NCBI GenBank assembly: GCA_021229015.1
Contig: CM037777.1
Location: 50,478,443 to 50,542,442 of the forward strand
From: Solen grandis
Lineage: Eukaryota > Mollusca > Bivalvia > Adapedonta > Solenidae
Length of the DNA stretch: 64,000 nt
Direction: 5' to 3'
The notes beneath the pieces were generated by a model that saw nothing but the letters and a program-made list of their open reading frames with translations, searched no databases and was not told where the DNA came from. A program made the position numbers and the translations under genes. Of this stretch, positions 35,296 to 47,573 are shown piece by piece; position 1 is the stretch's first letter; every line of letters begins with the position of its first letter.

Positions 35296-35508
35296 TTAGG
35301 ACATTTTGCTAGCTGTGCTGAGGTTATTTTCGCTTGTCGTGTTTGTTGGATCCTTTAGTGCTCCAGGTTGTTGTGGGACGCTCTGCGCTCTTGCGCTGTC
35401 TCCTCGGTTTGATTGAGATGACAACTGACCTAGCAATGCCTTGCTCAGCTTGTCGCGTTGGAGACTGGAGTATTTGAGAGAAACGTTTTGTTGAGTGGTT
35501 TCTGAATT
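35296..35508 (-). CDS. 70-codon open island in the insertion
   Basis: Open from stop to stop for 70 codons without a start codon. It contains SSLQRDKLSKALLGQLSSQS and a Gln/Ser/Thr/Asn-rich continuation ending in STASKMS. Composition is typical of a disordered coding segment. Family not recognised; true exon borders unclear. Confidence 0.3.
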   Translation of the reverse strand, partial: NSETTQQNVSLKYSSLQRDKLSKALLGQLSSQSNRGDSARAQSVPQQPGALKDPTNTTSENNLSTASKMS

Positions 35509-35902
35509 CTAGTTGTGCGTGATGTTTATTCTGTGTTGAGCCGAGTTGAGTTGGGAAGTGTATGTTGAAATCAGCGATGAGGCTGTTATAAATCTTTTTT
35601 GGAAGATCTTAATGTTAGAATGGATGGAAACTACTTAAGTTGTAGAGGTGGATTATAGTGAAAGCTGGATTTTCTTATTTATGATTATTTATCTGTGTTG
35701 AGTTGGTAGGAGATGTGAAACACTATAGTTAGAATATAAAAATTATAGAGAGATAGAAGTAATAATCTTAAGATCGATATTGAAAGTAGAGTATTAATTT
35801 GAACTCATGTATTGAAATAGTGTAAAAAAATTATTGAAACATTGTGAATTGAGTATGTAAGCTTATGTATAAGATAGTTCATTTTTTTTGAGACTTGAAA
35901 AC

Positions 35903-36066
35903 CTGGGAGTAAGAAGGTTTGTTTCGTTTGCGCTGGTCTGGAAATGCTGTGGGTCCTTGAACGGGTTACCGTGAGAATGTACTCCTCGGTCTTCAACGGG
36001 ATTTGAGACCAGCACGGGACGTCCTCTGTTCCCTAGATGATTTCGTGTCGTTTTGATCATGGCCTG
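35903..36066 (-). CDS. exon-like island in the insertion
   Basis: 164 bp between a CAACCTAG acceptor and a TCCCAG/GTTTTC donor, 54 codons beginning QAMIKTTRNHLGNRGRPVLV and ending QTSANETNLLTP. Family not recognised. Same strand as the other islands. Confidence 0.35.
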
Positions 36067-37506
36067 CTAGGTTGATAAATCAAAGCATAGCTTACGATCG
36101 GTGACTACTCAACGCACATGGTATGGTGGATCGGCCAAGTTTGTGGTTTATGTTGCTGTTTTCTAATGTTGGATATTATTGCGATGATATTTTTGATTTT
36201 GTTAAGTGAACGTTTTTTGAATGTTATGTTGAATGTTTTATAAAATTTTAAATTTATTTTTGTATAAATATAGAAATATTATATTATGTTATTTGTTTGA
36301 TTTCATTGAGATAGTTTTGAATTTGGGACTCTAGCTTTTTTAGAATGGGTGATTCTTCTGCTTGTTACTTGTGGTGCTGGCGTCTACTGTAACCGAGAGG
36401 AGTACTTTGGATAACGAGTTGACTTAGATGTTACTGTTCTTGTGCGTGGTTTAATTTTTTTGCTGTTTTCTTGTGTCTGACTTTACTTTAGATGTAAAAC
36501 TAATAATTTTTCTAATTATTATTGCTAATGAAAGTAAGAAAGTTTTATTAGTTTTAATGTTTGATGATGTTTTATTGCATTTTTTTTGTATATAGTAGTA
36601 AAATTTTATATTTAAAATTTTTACAATAAAATATTTTATCGTTTTATTAAATTTGAGTCAAGTTAACAAAATTTATAACTAATTGATATTTCTGGATTGA
36701 TGAAGGTTTTTTTCAGAGAAATCATATTTTGAATTATAGTCTTGTTTTAAATAAAAATAATAGTTATTTCTTATATTGTTTGAATTTAGGTATTTCAGAA
36801 ATTAAATGTTTCTTGTAAAGAATTTTTAATAAGCTAAGTTTTATGGCTAATCGTTTTCTAAAAACCTACTCGCCCTTCTCCTTTTTGTGCTGTCTTTTGC
36901 TGCGAGTTTCCTTGCACTGTTTCATATATCCCATAGCTAAATTTGACTAACCTTCTCCAAGACGGAATTTACGGCGTCAAGAAGCTTTTTTTCCTGAATA
37001 GCGTCTAGATGCTTCCCCCCCTTTACCTTCCTTTCTCATTTTGTAGAGTTTTCCTTATAATACAAGAAGTGCTTTGATTATATTCACTAATAATGATTTA
37101 TATTTAATGGTTTATTAGGTTTTTAAATAATTCGGAAACGAAAGAATGTTCCATTTAGCTACTTAGTGTATTGTTTTCATCTGTTAATTAAAAGAAAATT
37201 AATGTTGAAATAGTATTTTATATTTATTAATTTGATTTTAATTTTACTTATTTACTTGATTAAGCAATGAAGTTCGTTGAAATTAAGAATTTTTAGTTAT
37301 TGTCTTTAGGCGTATGTTAAAATATTTATAAAATTAACGTAAGTAATTCTTGTATTTCAATGGTTGATGGAAAGGTTGTTCTAAGAAATTGGCTTGCTGT
37401 TGGGGCAATGGGGGTTGTAGTATTTTAGCCTAAGTTTATAAAGGAAAGGATTTCCGATGGCAGCTGCTTCTGGATGTCTTGTTAAAGGAATGCACCGTGG
37501 TTTTAC

Positions 37507-37561
37507 CTAGAGTGGCTCTGTCCTGGGCAGCGTTCGGGGCCCCGATGCTTTCACTGTGCAT
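37507..37561 (-). CDS. possible first coding exon of the insertion gene
   Basis: ATG followed by MHSESIGAPNAAQDRATL and a donor CTAG/GTAAAA. An alternative overlapping frame is open for 78 codons (ending RTEPL, stop at 37507-37509), so the frame choice is uncertain. Confidence 0.2.
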
Positions 37562-37906
37562 TTTGCCTTTGCGATACGACGTTTCTCACGATTCTGTCTT
37601 GGTCTCAAGGGGCTGTCTTGATTATCCGGTGCGGTTGTACTTGTTGGCCATGTAGCTACTCCGCTGAAAATAGCCTGCTGCCTTTCGTGCTGCTTCAACG
37701 TTATGCTTTGGTTTGAGTACTTAATCGTGTATTGTTGATAGTATTAGTTGATTTGAGCTTTATAATTAAATAAAATGCTATTGATTTTGTTATAATTTAT
37801 TCGATTTTTTGATTTGAATATATATATTAGTTGTTTATATGTTGAATTGTTTTAAGGTATATTTTATAGTTTTAATTTTAATAAATATAAAGTATAAATA
37901 GTTATT

Positions 37907-38095
37907 AAGATTTGAGTGGCCCTAAAAAGGGCCGTTGTTTTTTTTAGCAGTAGATCGTAGTGAATTTACTTGCTGCTGGTGTACTTGGTGACGGCCTTGG
38001 TACCCTCACTGACAGCGTGCTTGGCCAACTCACCAGGCAGAAGGAGACGGACAGCGGTCTGAATCTCTCTGCTGGTAATGGTGGATCGCTTGTTG
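37907..38095. repeat. 189-bp direct repeat, right copy
   Basis: Identical to 33981-34169. It forms the 3' end of the intact H2B-2. Confidence 0.95.
37918..37933 (-). terminator. histone 3' stem-loop, H2B-2
   Basis: GGCCCTTTTTAGGGCC is intact, but the downstream CGAAAAGA element has been replaced by insert sequence (transcript reads AAATCTTAATAACTATTTAT). Confidence 0.96.
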
Positions 38096-38340
38096 TAGTG
38101 GGCGAGGCGGGATGCTTCAGCAGCGATTCTCTCGAAGATGTCGTTGACAAAGCTGTTCATGATGGACATAGCTTTGCTGGACACTCCGGTGTCGGGGTGA
38201 ACCTGCTTCAGGACTTTGTAGATGTAGATGGAGTAGGATTCCCTCCTCCTCCTTTTCCTCTTCTTGTCGGTAGACCGTGCGGCCTTTGCCTTAGTGGCGG
38301 CCTTCTTCGAACCTTTGCTTGCAACACCCTTGGCTGGCAT
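37966..38340 (-). CDS. H2B: histone H2B, unit 2
   Basis: Full 124-residue H2B with the same protein as 28234-28608; the one coding difference I noticed (38113 region, GCC to GCA alanine) is silent. Promoter intact, with TATA at 38385-38393 and AAACGGATTGA at 38409-38419. The stem-loop is present but the U7-type downstream element is lost at the insertion border, so efficient stem-loop processing is in doubt. Confidence 0.98.
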   Translation of the reverse strand: MPAKGVASKGSKKAATKAKAARSTDKKRKRRRRESYSIYIYKVLKQVHPDTGVSSKAMSIMNSFVNDIFERIAAEASRLAHYNKRSTITSREIQTAVRLLLPGELAKHAVSEGTKAVTKYTSSK

Positions 38341-38794
38341 GATGAATTCTGGATAGAATGTAGTGAACAACAGCTTTTTTTAGGCTTTATATGAGAACAG
38401 TATCTGAGAAACGGATTGACCTATTTAGAAAAGTTTGATATAGCGTTTCTCATTGGTTGTCATTTTGTGCTTCGCGCCGATTGGCTGAGCGGTTTTGTGA
38501 TATGTAGCTAGAAAATGTCTTTTTTTTTACGTTTTTAGGCTGAATTATTTCCACGATTGAATATGGATATTTCTATGAAACATTCTGAAATCAATTAAAA
38601 ATGTGTAATAGGTAAAAGAAAAACAAAATTCTAATATATTCCTAAATGTTATGACGTTATATTGCCTTGGAGAATACGATAAAAATGGTACAGGAAAAGT
38701 ATTCTATTTACAGTTGGAAGTACACATTTATTTGGTATGAATGTATATATTTTATTAGAATCATTTCTGTTTGTTTGTAATATAAATAAATAAG

Positions 38795-38829
<35 letters not shown>

Positions 38830-38970
38830 ACAAATAAACAAATAAACAGCAGTATTGTAATCCGTTTTTACTTTCTGAATATTTGATGGGGTCGCATATG
38901 TTCGAGAGTACTAAAAGTTTATAGGGAAATGTAGACAATTGAAGATATATCTCTTTCGAGGTTTTTGTGT

Positions 38971-38986
38971 GGCCCTAAAAAGGGCC
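38971..38986 (-). terminator. histone 3' stem-loop of a missing H4
   Basis: Same 16-nt signal and downstream CTCGAAAGAGA as H4-1. The coding region would begin at 39013 (stop codon position), exactly where the gap starts. Confidence 0.95.
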
Positions 38987-39012
38987 GTTTTGTTTGCAGT
39001 AAGCAAATGCGC

Positions 39013-39112
39013 NNNNNNNNNNNNNNNNNNNNNNNNNNNNNNNNNNNNNNNNNNNNNNNNNNNNNNNNNNNNNNNNNNNNNNNNNNNNNNNNNNNNNNNN
39101 NNNNNNNNNNNN
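39013..39112. other. assembly gap (100 N)
   Basis: Exactly 100 N. By comparison with unit 1 the first unknown base would be the H4 stop codon. No H4 sequence resumes on the other side. Confidence 0.99.
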
Positions 39113-39281
39113 GCATGACTGGTTGGCCCTGTGTCAGGATAATGTGACTGGGTGTGGTATCATGCCACGTCTACGGCGTGATACTGCAGTGGCAGCACTA
39201 TAACTGTCTCAAGTAGACATCGTCTCCAAATGACTGAAATACTGTCGGTGGGATGTTAAACCTAACAAACAAACATAAAAA
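39113..39281 (+). repeat. SINE family 2 copy, head lost
   Basis: Plus-orientation copy with 'gtgtggtatcatgccac', 'gtctcaagtagac' and the 'gactgaaatactgtcggtg' core. Truncated by the gap. Confidence 0.8.
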
Positions 39282-41809
39282 ATGAAGATGCTAGAGTGTA
39301 ATAAAGTGAAATCTTGCATTTTTTATATTAAAAGGGGCATAACTCCTGACCTAATTGGCCAATCTCAGCCATAAGTGAATTAGATCGAGATATTATGGTC
39401 ATGAACATTGTCATAAAGTTTGAAGATGGTTGCTGAAGAAATGAAGATGCTAGAGTGTAAACACTAAATAGTTGACGACTCATGACAGGCACCGGATACT
39501 CTAAGTACATCCCAAAGGCCAAAGGCTCCCAAAGGCTAACCCTGAGCATTGCTAATCTATGGTGTTTTTGTGAATATAGTCATAGCGCCATGGTGAACTG
39601 CTCTACAAGGAAATGTGGTAATCATACTAAATTGCAATAATGTCTAGTTTGACATTTAGTGAGGCATGTCTAAATAAAGAGATTAATTACACATACTAAG
39701 TTATAAATACTTCAGAAGTTATTATATATATATATATAAGTGAGAATGCAACAAAACAGACTGTGAGTACAGGCTGACCTTGTTTTAAACTAGATGGAAA
39801 TGTTTTTACATACAGAAAAAAGAGTTTATGTCAGTGAATTATTATTCATCTAAGTCAGTTTAGAGAAAAAAAAATCTTGTTTAAACTTCCTAGGGTGGAC
39901 CAGTACTTTACTCCTAAGAAGTCTGCACCCCCTTAGTCCCTACCCAAGAATATAACTCCCAAATAGTGATCAATGTCACAGGACATGGTGCCATCATGAA
40001 CTTTAACAAGTAAACAACAGCTGATGTTACGGAAGATTTCAAACCGGATATCCAAACTATATTCATCAAACTAAGACTGAATAAAGTGGGCTTATCATTT
40101 ATTGAAACTTCTGACAGCCCACTATCTCTCACTTCTAGCCTCCTACAAACAGTTGGCACTGTAGGTCAGATACCTTGATCCCTCCCAAACAGCAGGGATC
40201 ACATGGTGATCACAATCCCTTATCAAACCTTAAGTGTGTCCTCCTCATACTTTACTTTCATTAATTTTGTATGCACGGATTTCTCAAGTTATTGGTGGAT
40301 TAAAACTGATACACACACACAGAGGAATTAGTTCATTGAATGCATGAACAAGTTATGAATTAAATTAACAAGGCTTTCCCCAGTGAAGTGGTTAGCCATT
40401 CACAAGTTACACCACCTTACATCTCCCATCATTAACTTTTTATCAGTTGAAAAGACCATGGCATTAAAGTGTTTCCATAAACTCACACAACAACTTCATG
40501 AAATTTGGCTGGTAACAAACATATATACTTTATATAGAGAGAATACTTTTTTGTTTTCATGACTAGTGTGACCAATTCTGGTTTAAAGCCTTAAATTCGC
40601 AATTATACTTACTTTTAACAAGATGTATCAAGGATTTTATTATTTGCTTTGTACTCAGCATTACTAACTGGCTTAACAGAGTACAATAGGGAACTTTAAC
40701 TTCCATACTGACCAATTCCAGTTTTTAACATCATGCATCAGAGTCCCAGAACCTTTTATTCAAAGTAAACTTAAAGATTCTCTTGAGATTACCTCTTTCT
40801 TATTCCATCTTGAAACTTTTCAAGCTTTTAAAAACAAAACAAAAACCCACACAATTTGAAAATCAAAATATGACATAATTATGATACAATGATTGTATGA
40901 AAGGGATTAACTGATTGATGCTATAGCAGCTAGTATAATCTGTCAAATGAAGGCAATTAGACAAAATACCTTGATATGGTTACAGTGGTATACCTATTCA
41001 TAACATGGACAACAACTTAACTTTTCTGGAAACAGCTAAGTATCATACAGCTGCTAGCAGACATTCTAAGTAAGTACCTCACCACATGCTAATACTGTAT
41101 GAACAGTGAGATCTTGTTTCATCCATACCAAAAGCATGGATCCAGTCAGTACTTCATTAATGCCAGAGTTCTATCTCAATCACTTAAACCTTTAAATAAT
41201 TACTGGTTACAGCACAATAAAAGTTGAAGACTATAGAGCTGTAACAACCCGCTATCTGGGCAGTGTGTACAGGTATCAGGTAAAGGCAGTGGTAACCCTC
41301 AGTGTTAAGTGCTGCACTTAAGTCAGACTGACCATTCATCAAAGGTCAGAGTGTCTTTGTAGTAGCTATAAATAGCATAAAAAAATAGCATCTTTGATAC
41401 ATATGTGTAAACAAAATTTGTGTAAACCTGCCAAAGAAGCTTAAACACTTGGAAAATCCATATATCTGGGTGTTCTCGCATTTCTTTCAAAGAAATAAGT
41501 TTTTAATCTTGAAAAGTGACATATTCCCAATGTGAAATTAAGAATATTATTCCCCAAACATTATGAAAGATTTCCACTTAAAAAAATCAAATAAATTATT
41601 TTATAATTAAAAAAATAATAATGTAAACAGAAAATGCCTCTATATGAATGGTTATCATACACATGATGTCAGAATATATGTATTTTAATATATCTAAATA
41701 TACAATAACTTTATGAATTGAAAGCTGTCAAACATGTGAGATTTGTCATTACTCTGGGTTTTTTTTTTTGGTTTTTTAAATTGAAATACCATGCTAATGT
41801 ATATACATG
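39282..41809. other. non-coding, no clear feature
   Basis: AT-rich sequence without recognised genes. A short duplicated phrase 'gaagatgctagagtgtaa' occurs at 39283 and 39443. The minus frame at 39914-40159 has no splice support. Confidence 0.35.
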
Positions 41810-42006
41810 ATTACCCTGACAATGCTGTGGGCACTAATGTGACTTGGCAGCCTTTGCAACCAGTGCAGACCAAAATATCCTGCACATGGTCTGCACTGAT
41901 CACTATTCAGTCAATGAAACAAGCATCCCCATAAACAACTAATGGTACAGTTCAAAATGATGAAAGGACAAGTTCAGTTACAAAATTTAGCATGTGAAGG
42001 GTTAAG
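41810..42006 (+). mobile_element. probable hairpin MITE remnant
   Basis: Contains a hairpin with arms CAGTGCAGACCA and TGGTCTGCACTG and ends in 'gaagggttaa', like the other TTAA hairpin families. The left end is unclear. Confidence 0.5.
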
Positions 42007-43400
42007 ATTATGTCCCTATGAAACGTGGTCATATCTCTCAATGTATCTAAACACTGATGCCTCCATTTCAACAGTCACTCTCTTAGCCAAAGGCACAAAT
42101 TTTATCTTTATGAAAAAGTCAATCTCATTAAATAATAGTCAATCTCATTAATTAATAGTCAATATCACTAATTACTACACTAAGAGGTAAAATGGTATCT
42201 GTAAGTGTCATCCCACAAAAATAGAAACATATTTTACATAATTCATTTAAAAAAGGAAATTTGTCTCTCAGATAGACATAAATTTACAAATGATCAGAGA
42301 AATGTCATCTTGCAAGTTAACCTTCATTATTCAATATTTTTACTTTTTTTCTGGGCAATATACAGTCAGATTGGATGCCATAAATAAGTCTCTGATACAC
42401 TTCCAGGCAATTCTGTAAGCATGTAAAATCAATACATTCTATTCATTCTGATATAATACATCCTGACATATGTCTAGATATGATATGATATATTGAAATA
42501 AAGAAAATATCTGGCAGGGCTAATCTTATTAAATCTGATGGAATTACTTGCAATGTAATGCAGTTCTTTCTTAGCATGATCAAGTTACCAAACCTAACGA
42601 CAATATATGGCAATGAAAAACAGACTCCAGGCATATTAAAAAACCCAATACTGCCACACAGTGGTGATTCCTTACAATGGAGCTCAAGTTTCCTTTTGAA
42701 GTTATAAACATAACCTGAGACTTAATTAACAATGATGTACATGGGCTTCAGGTGAGAATGATCGTACTTGATCTTTTAAGTTTGTTTTCATCTCCTATTT
42801 AATTATGACTATGTGAAAGAGGAGGCAACAAACAATAATAGTGTAATATTTATTTATTTATTTACCTTTTTATGAAGGTACTAAAATTTGGTTGAGCTTT
42901 GCCACATCTTTGGTAGTTGTTCCCCTTGATTATTTCTAGAAAATTCTTCCTTATTAGCACGAGATATTAAAGTAAATATTTATTAATTCTAAATAACTGT
43001 TTATTTTTATCTAATTAATTAATCACATTGATTTCCTAAAGTATGTGTAGTTATTTCGTGTGAGAAAAATATTTCATTAAGTTTCAAGTAATAAAATAGC
43101 TCCTTTTAGATGTCTACAGGGAGATGTGTACGTGATATATATAATTTGGATTTTATTTGAATTACCTCCCTTTAGTTAAACCATGTGGAAAGATATAATT
43201 CTCTCAAATATATTGTGTGTCAACACTTAATTAAAAAAAAACAAAAAAAAAAAAAAAAAACTGATTGTCCAGTTGTTTATCATTATCTGCGTGAGTGTGC
43301 AAGGTAATATGATAGTCTTGGATTGTGCTTTGCTTTTCTCATTCTGGTCATGACTGACCACTGAAGAGTAAAGTCGTATTCTCCTCTGTTGCATGTTGAG
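42007..43400. other. non-coding, no clear feature
   Basis: AT-rich, poly-A run at 43231-43260. No gene seen. Confidence 0.35.
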
Positions 43401-43889
43401 CCAGCACAATCAAAACGCCTCCTTGCATTTATTACGCAGATTGCATTGCGCTATCTGGTAAGTTTGCAAGATTAGAGGTGGCGAACCTGCTGGCCGGGTA
43501 GCAGTAAGGAGTAAATAAGTTAAGGTTCTTAAGGTAAGGTTACCGACGCACGCAGAGAGCATTGCGCTATCGGGTGTGAGGTAGCTTGATAGGGGCTAGG
43601 GTTACACGTATATTTTTATGTAAGTTGAAGCTTAGGGTTAGATATTTAGAAGTAATTGTGTTAAATTTCGTTTATTAGGATATTTAATAATATTAAGTTC
43701 AGGTAGTTTTCTCTCTCTGATTCTTAAATTAATTTAATGTTAATCATTTAAGACAGTAATTTGTTGTAAAAATCATTTTAAAATCGGCCTTGTATATATT
43801 TCGTTTATCTAATCAAACGACCAGGAGAGTCACAAGGAAAATTTAGTTTTATAAAAATATAGTTATTAAGACCACTCGGACACGTTACA
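43401..43889 (+). mobile_element. possible diverged LTR upstream of the TRIM
   Basis: Ends 'ggacacgttaca', the same 'gttaca' end as the two LTRs that follow, and is followed by 'tggcagtggtgggat', a primer-binding-site variant. Two 'gcattgcgctatc' phrases lie 120 bp apart inside it. The start is not identified. Confidence 0.35.
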
Positions 43890-43997
43890 AAAATTAATGG
43901 CAGTGGTGGGATATTGTCAACTGCCATACTGGAGTTGCCTTATCCACGTGTTTCCCAAGCCAAGTCTCGGGTCGAGACTTCTCGGAGGGGGAAGTAA

Positions 43998-44138
43998 TGT
44001 GACGATGCGTCGTCACGGGTATAAGTTCAATCTCTGACAACTGCGTCAGGGAGTCGACTCTTTGGCTCAGTGGTTAGAGCATTGGGTTATCACGCCGGCG
44101 GACCGGGTTCAATTCCGGGCCGGGCAGTGTTTGTTACA
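43998..44138 (+). repeat. TRIM LTR 1 (141 bp)
   Basis: Begins TGTGACGATGCGTCGTCAC (a perfect 7-bp-stem hairpin, GTGACGA/TCGTCAC) and ends TGTTTGTTACA. It contains a tRNA-like module at about 44059-44130: box A TGGCTCAGTGGTTAGAGC, box B GGTTCAATTCC with a CCGGG/CCGGG T-stem. The acceptor stem does not pair, so it is not a functional tRNA gene. Confidence 0.85.
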
Positions 44139-44243
44139 TTTGGTGTCAGAAGTGGGATATTGTCAACTGCTATACTGGAGTTGCCTTATCTACGTGTTTC
44201 CCAGGCCAAGTCTCGGGTCGAGACTTCTCGGAGGGGGAAGTAA

Positions 44244-44384
44244 TGTGACGATGCGTCGTCACGGGTATAAGTTCAATCTCTGACAACTGCGTCAGGGAGT
44301 CGACTCTTTGGCTCAGTGGTTAGAGCATTGGGTTATCACGCCGGCGGACCGGGTTCGATTCCGGGCCGGGCAGTGTTTGTTACA
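44244..44384 (+). repeat. TRIM LTR 2 (141 bp)
   Basis: Same length as LTR 1 and identical except one base, which makes box B the consensus GGTTCGATTCC. The near identity implies recent insertion or recombination. Confidence 0.85.
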
Positions 44385-44399
44385 ATAGCCACACACCTT

Positions 44400-44480
44400 A
44401 AATTCAGTAGCTGTTAGTTTGTTTGGGTTTAAGGTCCCCCAACCACATATCAGTCATTTGAAGACTTGAGTACAAATCTG
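44400..44480 (-). repeat. SINE family 2 3'-end fragment
   Basis: 'gtttgtttgggtttaaggtc' followed by 'atcagtcatttgaagac', matching the tail of the family 2 SINEs. Confidence 0.5.
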
Positions 44481-44769
44481 ACTCTACAGCTGAAACTGAA
44501 TAATATTTTTAAAAAATAAACTGTAGAACTCAATTAAAAATAATTTTGCTACATGTCATCACCAAGAAATACGATACACATGAGGATATGTTCCGCCAGC
44601 TAATCATTGAATGCATGTGTTTATTTTAGCTCATATTGTATTATTTCAACCCAGTGTTAATTTTAGAAATGAAACTTCTGAAAGTTTTGGAGTGCTTGAG
44701 ACTCACAGATGATTAAGATCTATCAAATCTTTATTATTATTGTGTCTATTGAGATCAGATTCTTGTCTG

Positions 44770-45240
44770 AAGAAGTATAGCACTAAATTAAGCAAGCTTG
44801 TTGCCACTATTATCATCATATAGATGTGAATTTGATGGAGCTGTCAAAGTCTGAAATTCAGTGGACCTAATTACAGCATCCGCTTCCAGTTTTTGATTCC
44901 AACCACTATCATTGAAAAGTTCAAACTTTTCCGGCAGTAGATGTTGAAGCATTTTCAGTACTGTCAGTCATTTCTGAAATACTAGAAGCAGAAGTGTCCT
45001 TATTTTTCTTGCCTTATGTACCATCCTAATGTCTAGCATTTTTTTTGCTTAGGATAGTCAATTTTGGAGAAATTTTCAGGGCATTTTTTTCTTCATGGCC
45101 CATATTATGGACGATGCAATCCAACATCTGGGATATCTAATCTTATTAAAAAGTATAACAGCATATTTCACTGGATGAATACGATTTTATTGGCATATGA
45201 TCAGAATGTGGAATCAATAAACAGAAAAAAATGCCTTTTG
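44770..45240 (-). pseudogene. possible decayed coding remnant
   Basis: Minus-strand pieces such as LLPEKFELFNDSGWNQKLEA and, in a shifted frame, ASSISEMTDSTENASTSTAG overlap and are joined only by a frameshift. Looks like old coding sequence, perhaps from a transposon. Family not recognised. Confidence 0.25.
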
Positions 45241-47342
45241 AAAGTTACAATATTGTACACTGAATCGTGAAATGAATTATGTCCGTGAATTCTGACTTGC
45301 ATTTTTCAAGGATGCTAGAGATAGCACATCTTTCAAGATAATGAGTCCCCAGCAATTCTAATGAGCACAGGACAAAGGTTATGATTCTCAACCAATTTAA
45401 CCAATCCACTGAGGTTTCCACAAAGAAGTCAATTCTTGATACTGTGAAAACAATATTGAAATGTAATATACATGTATTCAACACTTTGTATTTATCAAAG
45501 CAGCGTAATATTACACAGATTTTTCTGTAAAGAATTTCAAATATTGCATCATCTATTTTGTATGATTCTGTTGTTGTTTTTTTTTACTTGAATTCAACAT
45601 CCCACAAGAGACTAGTTAAGTGCAGCTTCAATGCAAAATCATGTCACAGATGAGTAATATGGTATACATGTACTATTCATACACCAAGCCAACAAGTCCT
45701 AGACACCCCTTACATATGTTGATCATCATACCAGCGAGATGATACCAGTGCTATACAGTATATTAAGTACATATATATTCAAAATATTGAAATGTTGCTG
45801 ACTGGGAATCTATTTTCAGCCATAGGGGCTTTAATTTCATAATATTTTTGTATGTAAATAATAAATGAATAAAATATACTCTGTCTCAGGTTGGGTATTA
45901 CCAGTTGTCGTATATTACCGGGTTATACAGAAATAACAAGATTATAAGTCTCATGAAATTTGCATCAGTATTATTTGTTTACTAAAAGTAAATACAGACT
46001 ATATGCTTTCTTTCAAAACTTTAAACCTTGGGTATGAGCCATTTCCAAGAGAGATTTTGCATTTCTCCTAAAATGCACTTTTATCAACCAAAATACTATG
46101 GAAATTTAACATATTTTCTACCTGTCTTATTCTGAAACAATAATCAAAAAATAAATGTGTACAACATAATTAAAAATCATTCTAAATGTTGCAGGACAGC
46201 ATAATTGACATCACAGAAAATTTATTATGATGATAATTGATCTAAAAAAAATACTAGGGGTGAAGTTTATATATGCATTGGTAATATCCTACCAAGAAAG
46301 TACTGAAATATACCATACTACGTAGTGTTAACATTGTCCATATTTTTATCAAGAAGAAATTGTTCTAGAGAAGTAACAATCATTTATTTTATTAGGGCTG
46401 CTACTAGAATCCGAGTACTCGGACATCCACGAATTCTATCTGAAAATCGGGTACGAATATTTGTCAGGTCAAAGATCGCTGGATCGCGATCTTATCTTAA
46501 ACAAATTCCTTAAATATTTTTTATAAAACTTAAATGAAAAGAAATAAACCAAAAGTCGGTCTTAACTTAACATGTTCATTAAAGGTTTCACTTTACTTTT
46601 GTTATTATCAATAAAACTGTTTCAATTTCTAAATATATAAGTTCTGTTTTTCTTAGGATTCCACAAGTTTTAAACCAGTGATTCGTGAGCCAATCTGTGA
46701 ATCATCAGTCCTGGATCGTGGGTCGGATCGGATCATCACCTGCCCAACAATCCACAGCTCTGTATTTTATCAATGAAATGTTGAGGATTACCAACTGAAA
46801 ATTTTTTCATGTGAGTGCTTCTTCTAATTCTATTCGTAACTTATTTCTGAAAGCTAAATACCACGGTAATACAACCCACCAGGTTAAATTTTCAATGCAG
46901 TCAGCATGGGGAATGGGTTGTATCACAGTTATTGTGATGGTAATTTAATTTCAAACAAATAAGTTCAGGCACTAGGAAAAGGTATTCACTAGAATTTATC
47001 ATGTGATCAAAACAATCTTTGTAAATCTATGAGGACAGTTCTGAGTTATATTCCCACTTAATAAGAGATGGCATACATTAATTTATGATCGTTCATGTCC
47101 TTCCTTAACAGTTTCCCCAACTACCTGATAAGCATTAACAACGTGCCAGTAATTAAGACTAATTCAAACTTGAATAACATACTAATAATAGAGGTTCATT
47201 CAGCGGCAGGACATTAATTTCAGATTTTGAAACTCTTCCGACCCAGTTTTCTAAACACTTTGGCACTGAGGCGTGAATCAATTAAGCACAATATAAATTT
47301 ATAACCAAATTTATCAACCACTTTTCATACAATGACATGTAA
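45241..47342. other. non-coding, no clear feature
   Basis: AT-rich. A perfect 12-bp palindrome CCGAGTACTCGG lies near 46413. No gene seen. Confidence 0.3.
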
Positions 47343-47427
47343 TTAATGCAGATGAGATACGTTTCTAATGAATTCATTATTCATGCTCTTGAAATGTGTT
47401 TGGCTTACAATGCGTTTTCCGGCACAT

Positions 47428-47573
47428 ACCTTTGATACATCCGTCACTACTTCTTTCTCTCTATCTCCTTCCGAGTAGGAAACAAGGCTAGCAGTTTTGT
47501 CACTCCGAAAGTGGTTAGGGTTCTGTCGACAGAACAACAATGAAGAGATAAAATGGGTTGTTACGATAACCAT
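47428..47573 (-). CDS. possible first exon of an unknown gene
   Basis: ATG at 47571-47573, open through QNPNHFRSDKTASLVSYSEG and DREKEVVTDVSK to a strong donor AAAG/GTATGT at about 47430. The upstream 200 bp is unusually GC- and CpG-rich for this window, as a promoter might be. The peptide is not recognised. It is on the same strand as the FAAP100-like exons but nothing links them. Confidence 0.3.

Larger units (their letters stand above)
43890..44384 (+). mobile_element. miniature LTR retrotransposon (TRIM), tandem form
   Basis: Structure: internal segment (43890-43997), LTR (43998-44138), internal segment (44139-44243), LTR (44244-44384). The 105-bp internal segment begins with a primer binding site TGGTGTCAGAAGTGGGAT and ends with a purine tract GGAGGGGGAAGTAA directly before the LTR. 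No coding capacity, so it depends on a partner Gypsy-type element. Two units sharing the middle LTR suggest LTR-LTR recombination. Confidence 0.8.

Noticed and set aside
44059..44130. Genuine tRNA gene
   Set aside because: Box A, box B and T-stem are present, but the 5' segment cannot pair with the 3' acceptor strand and the module lies inside an LTR.
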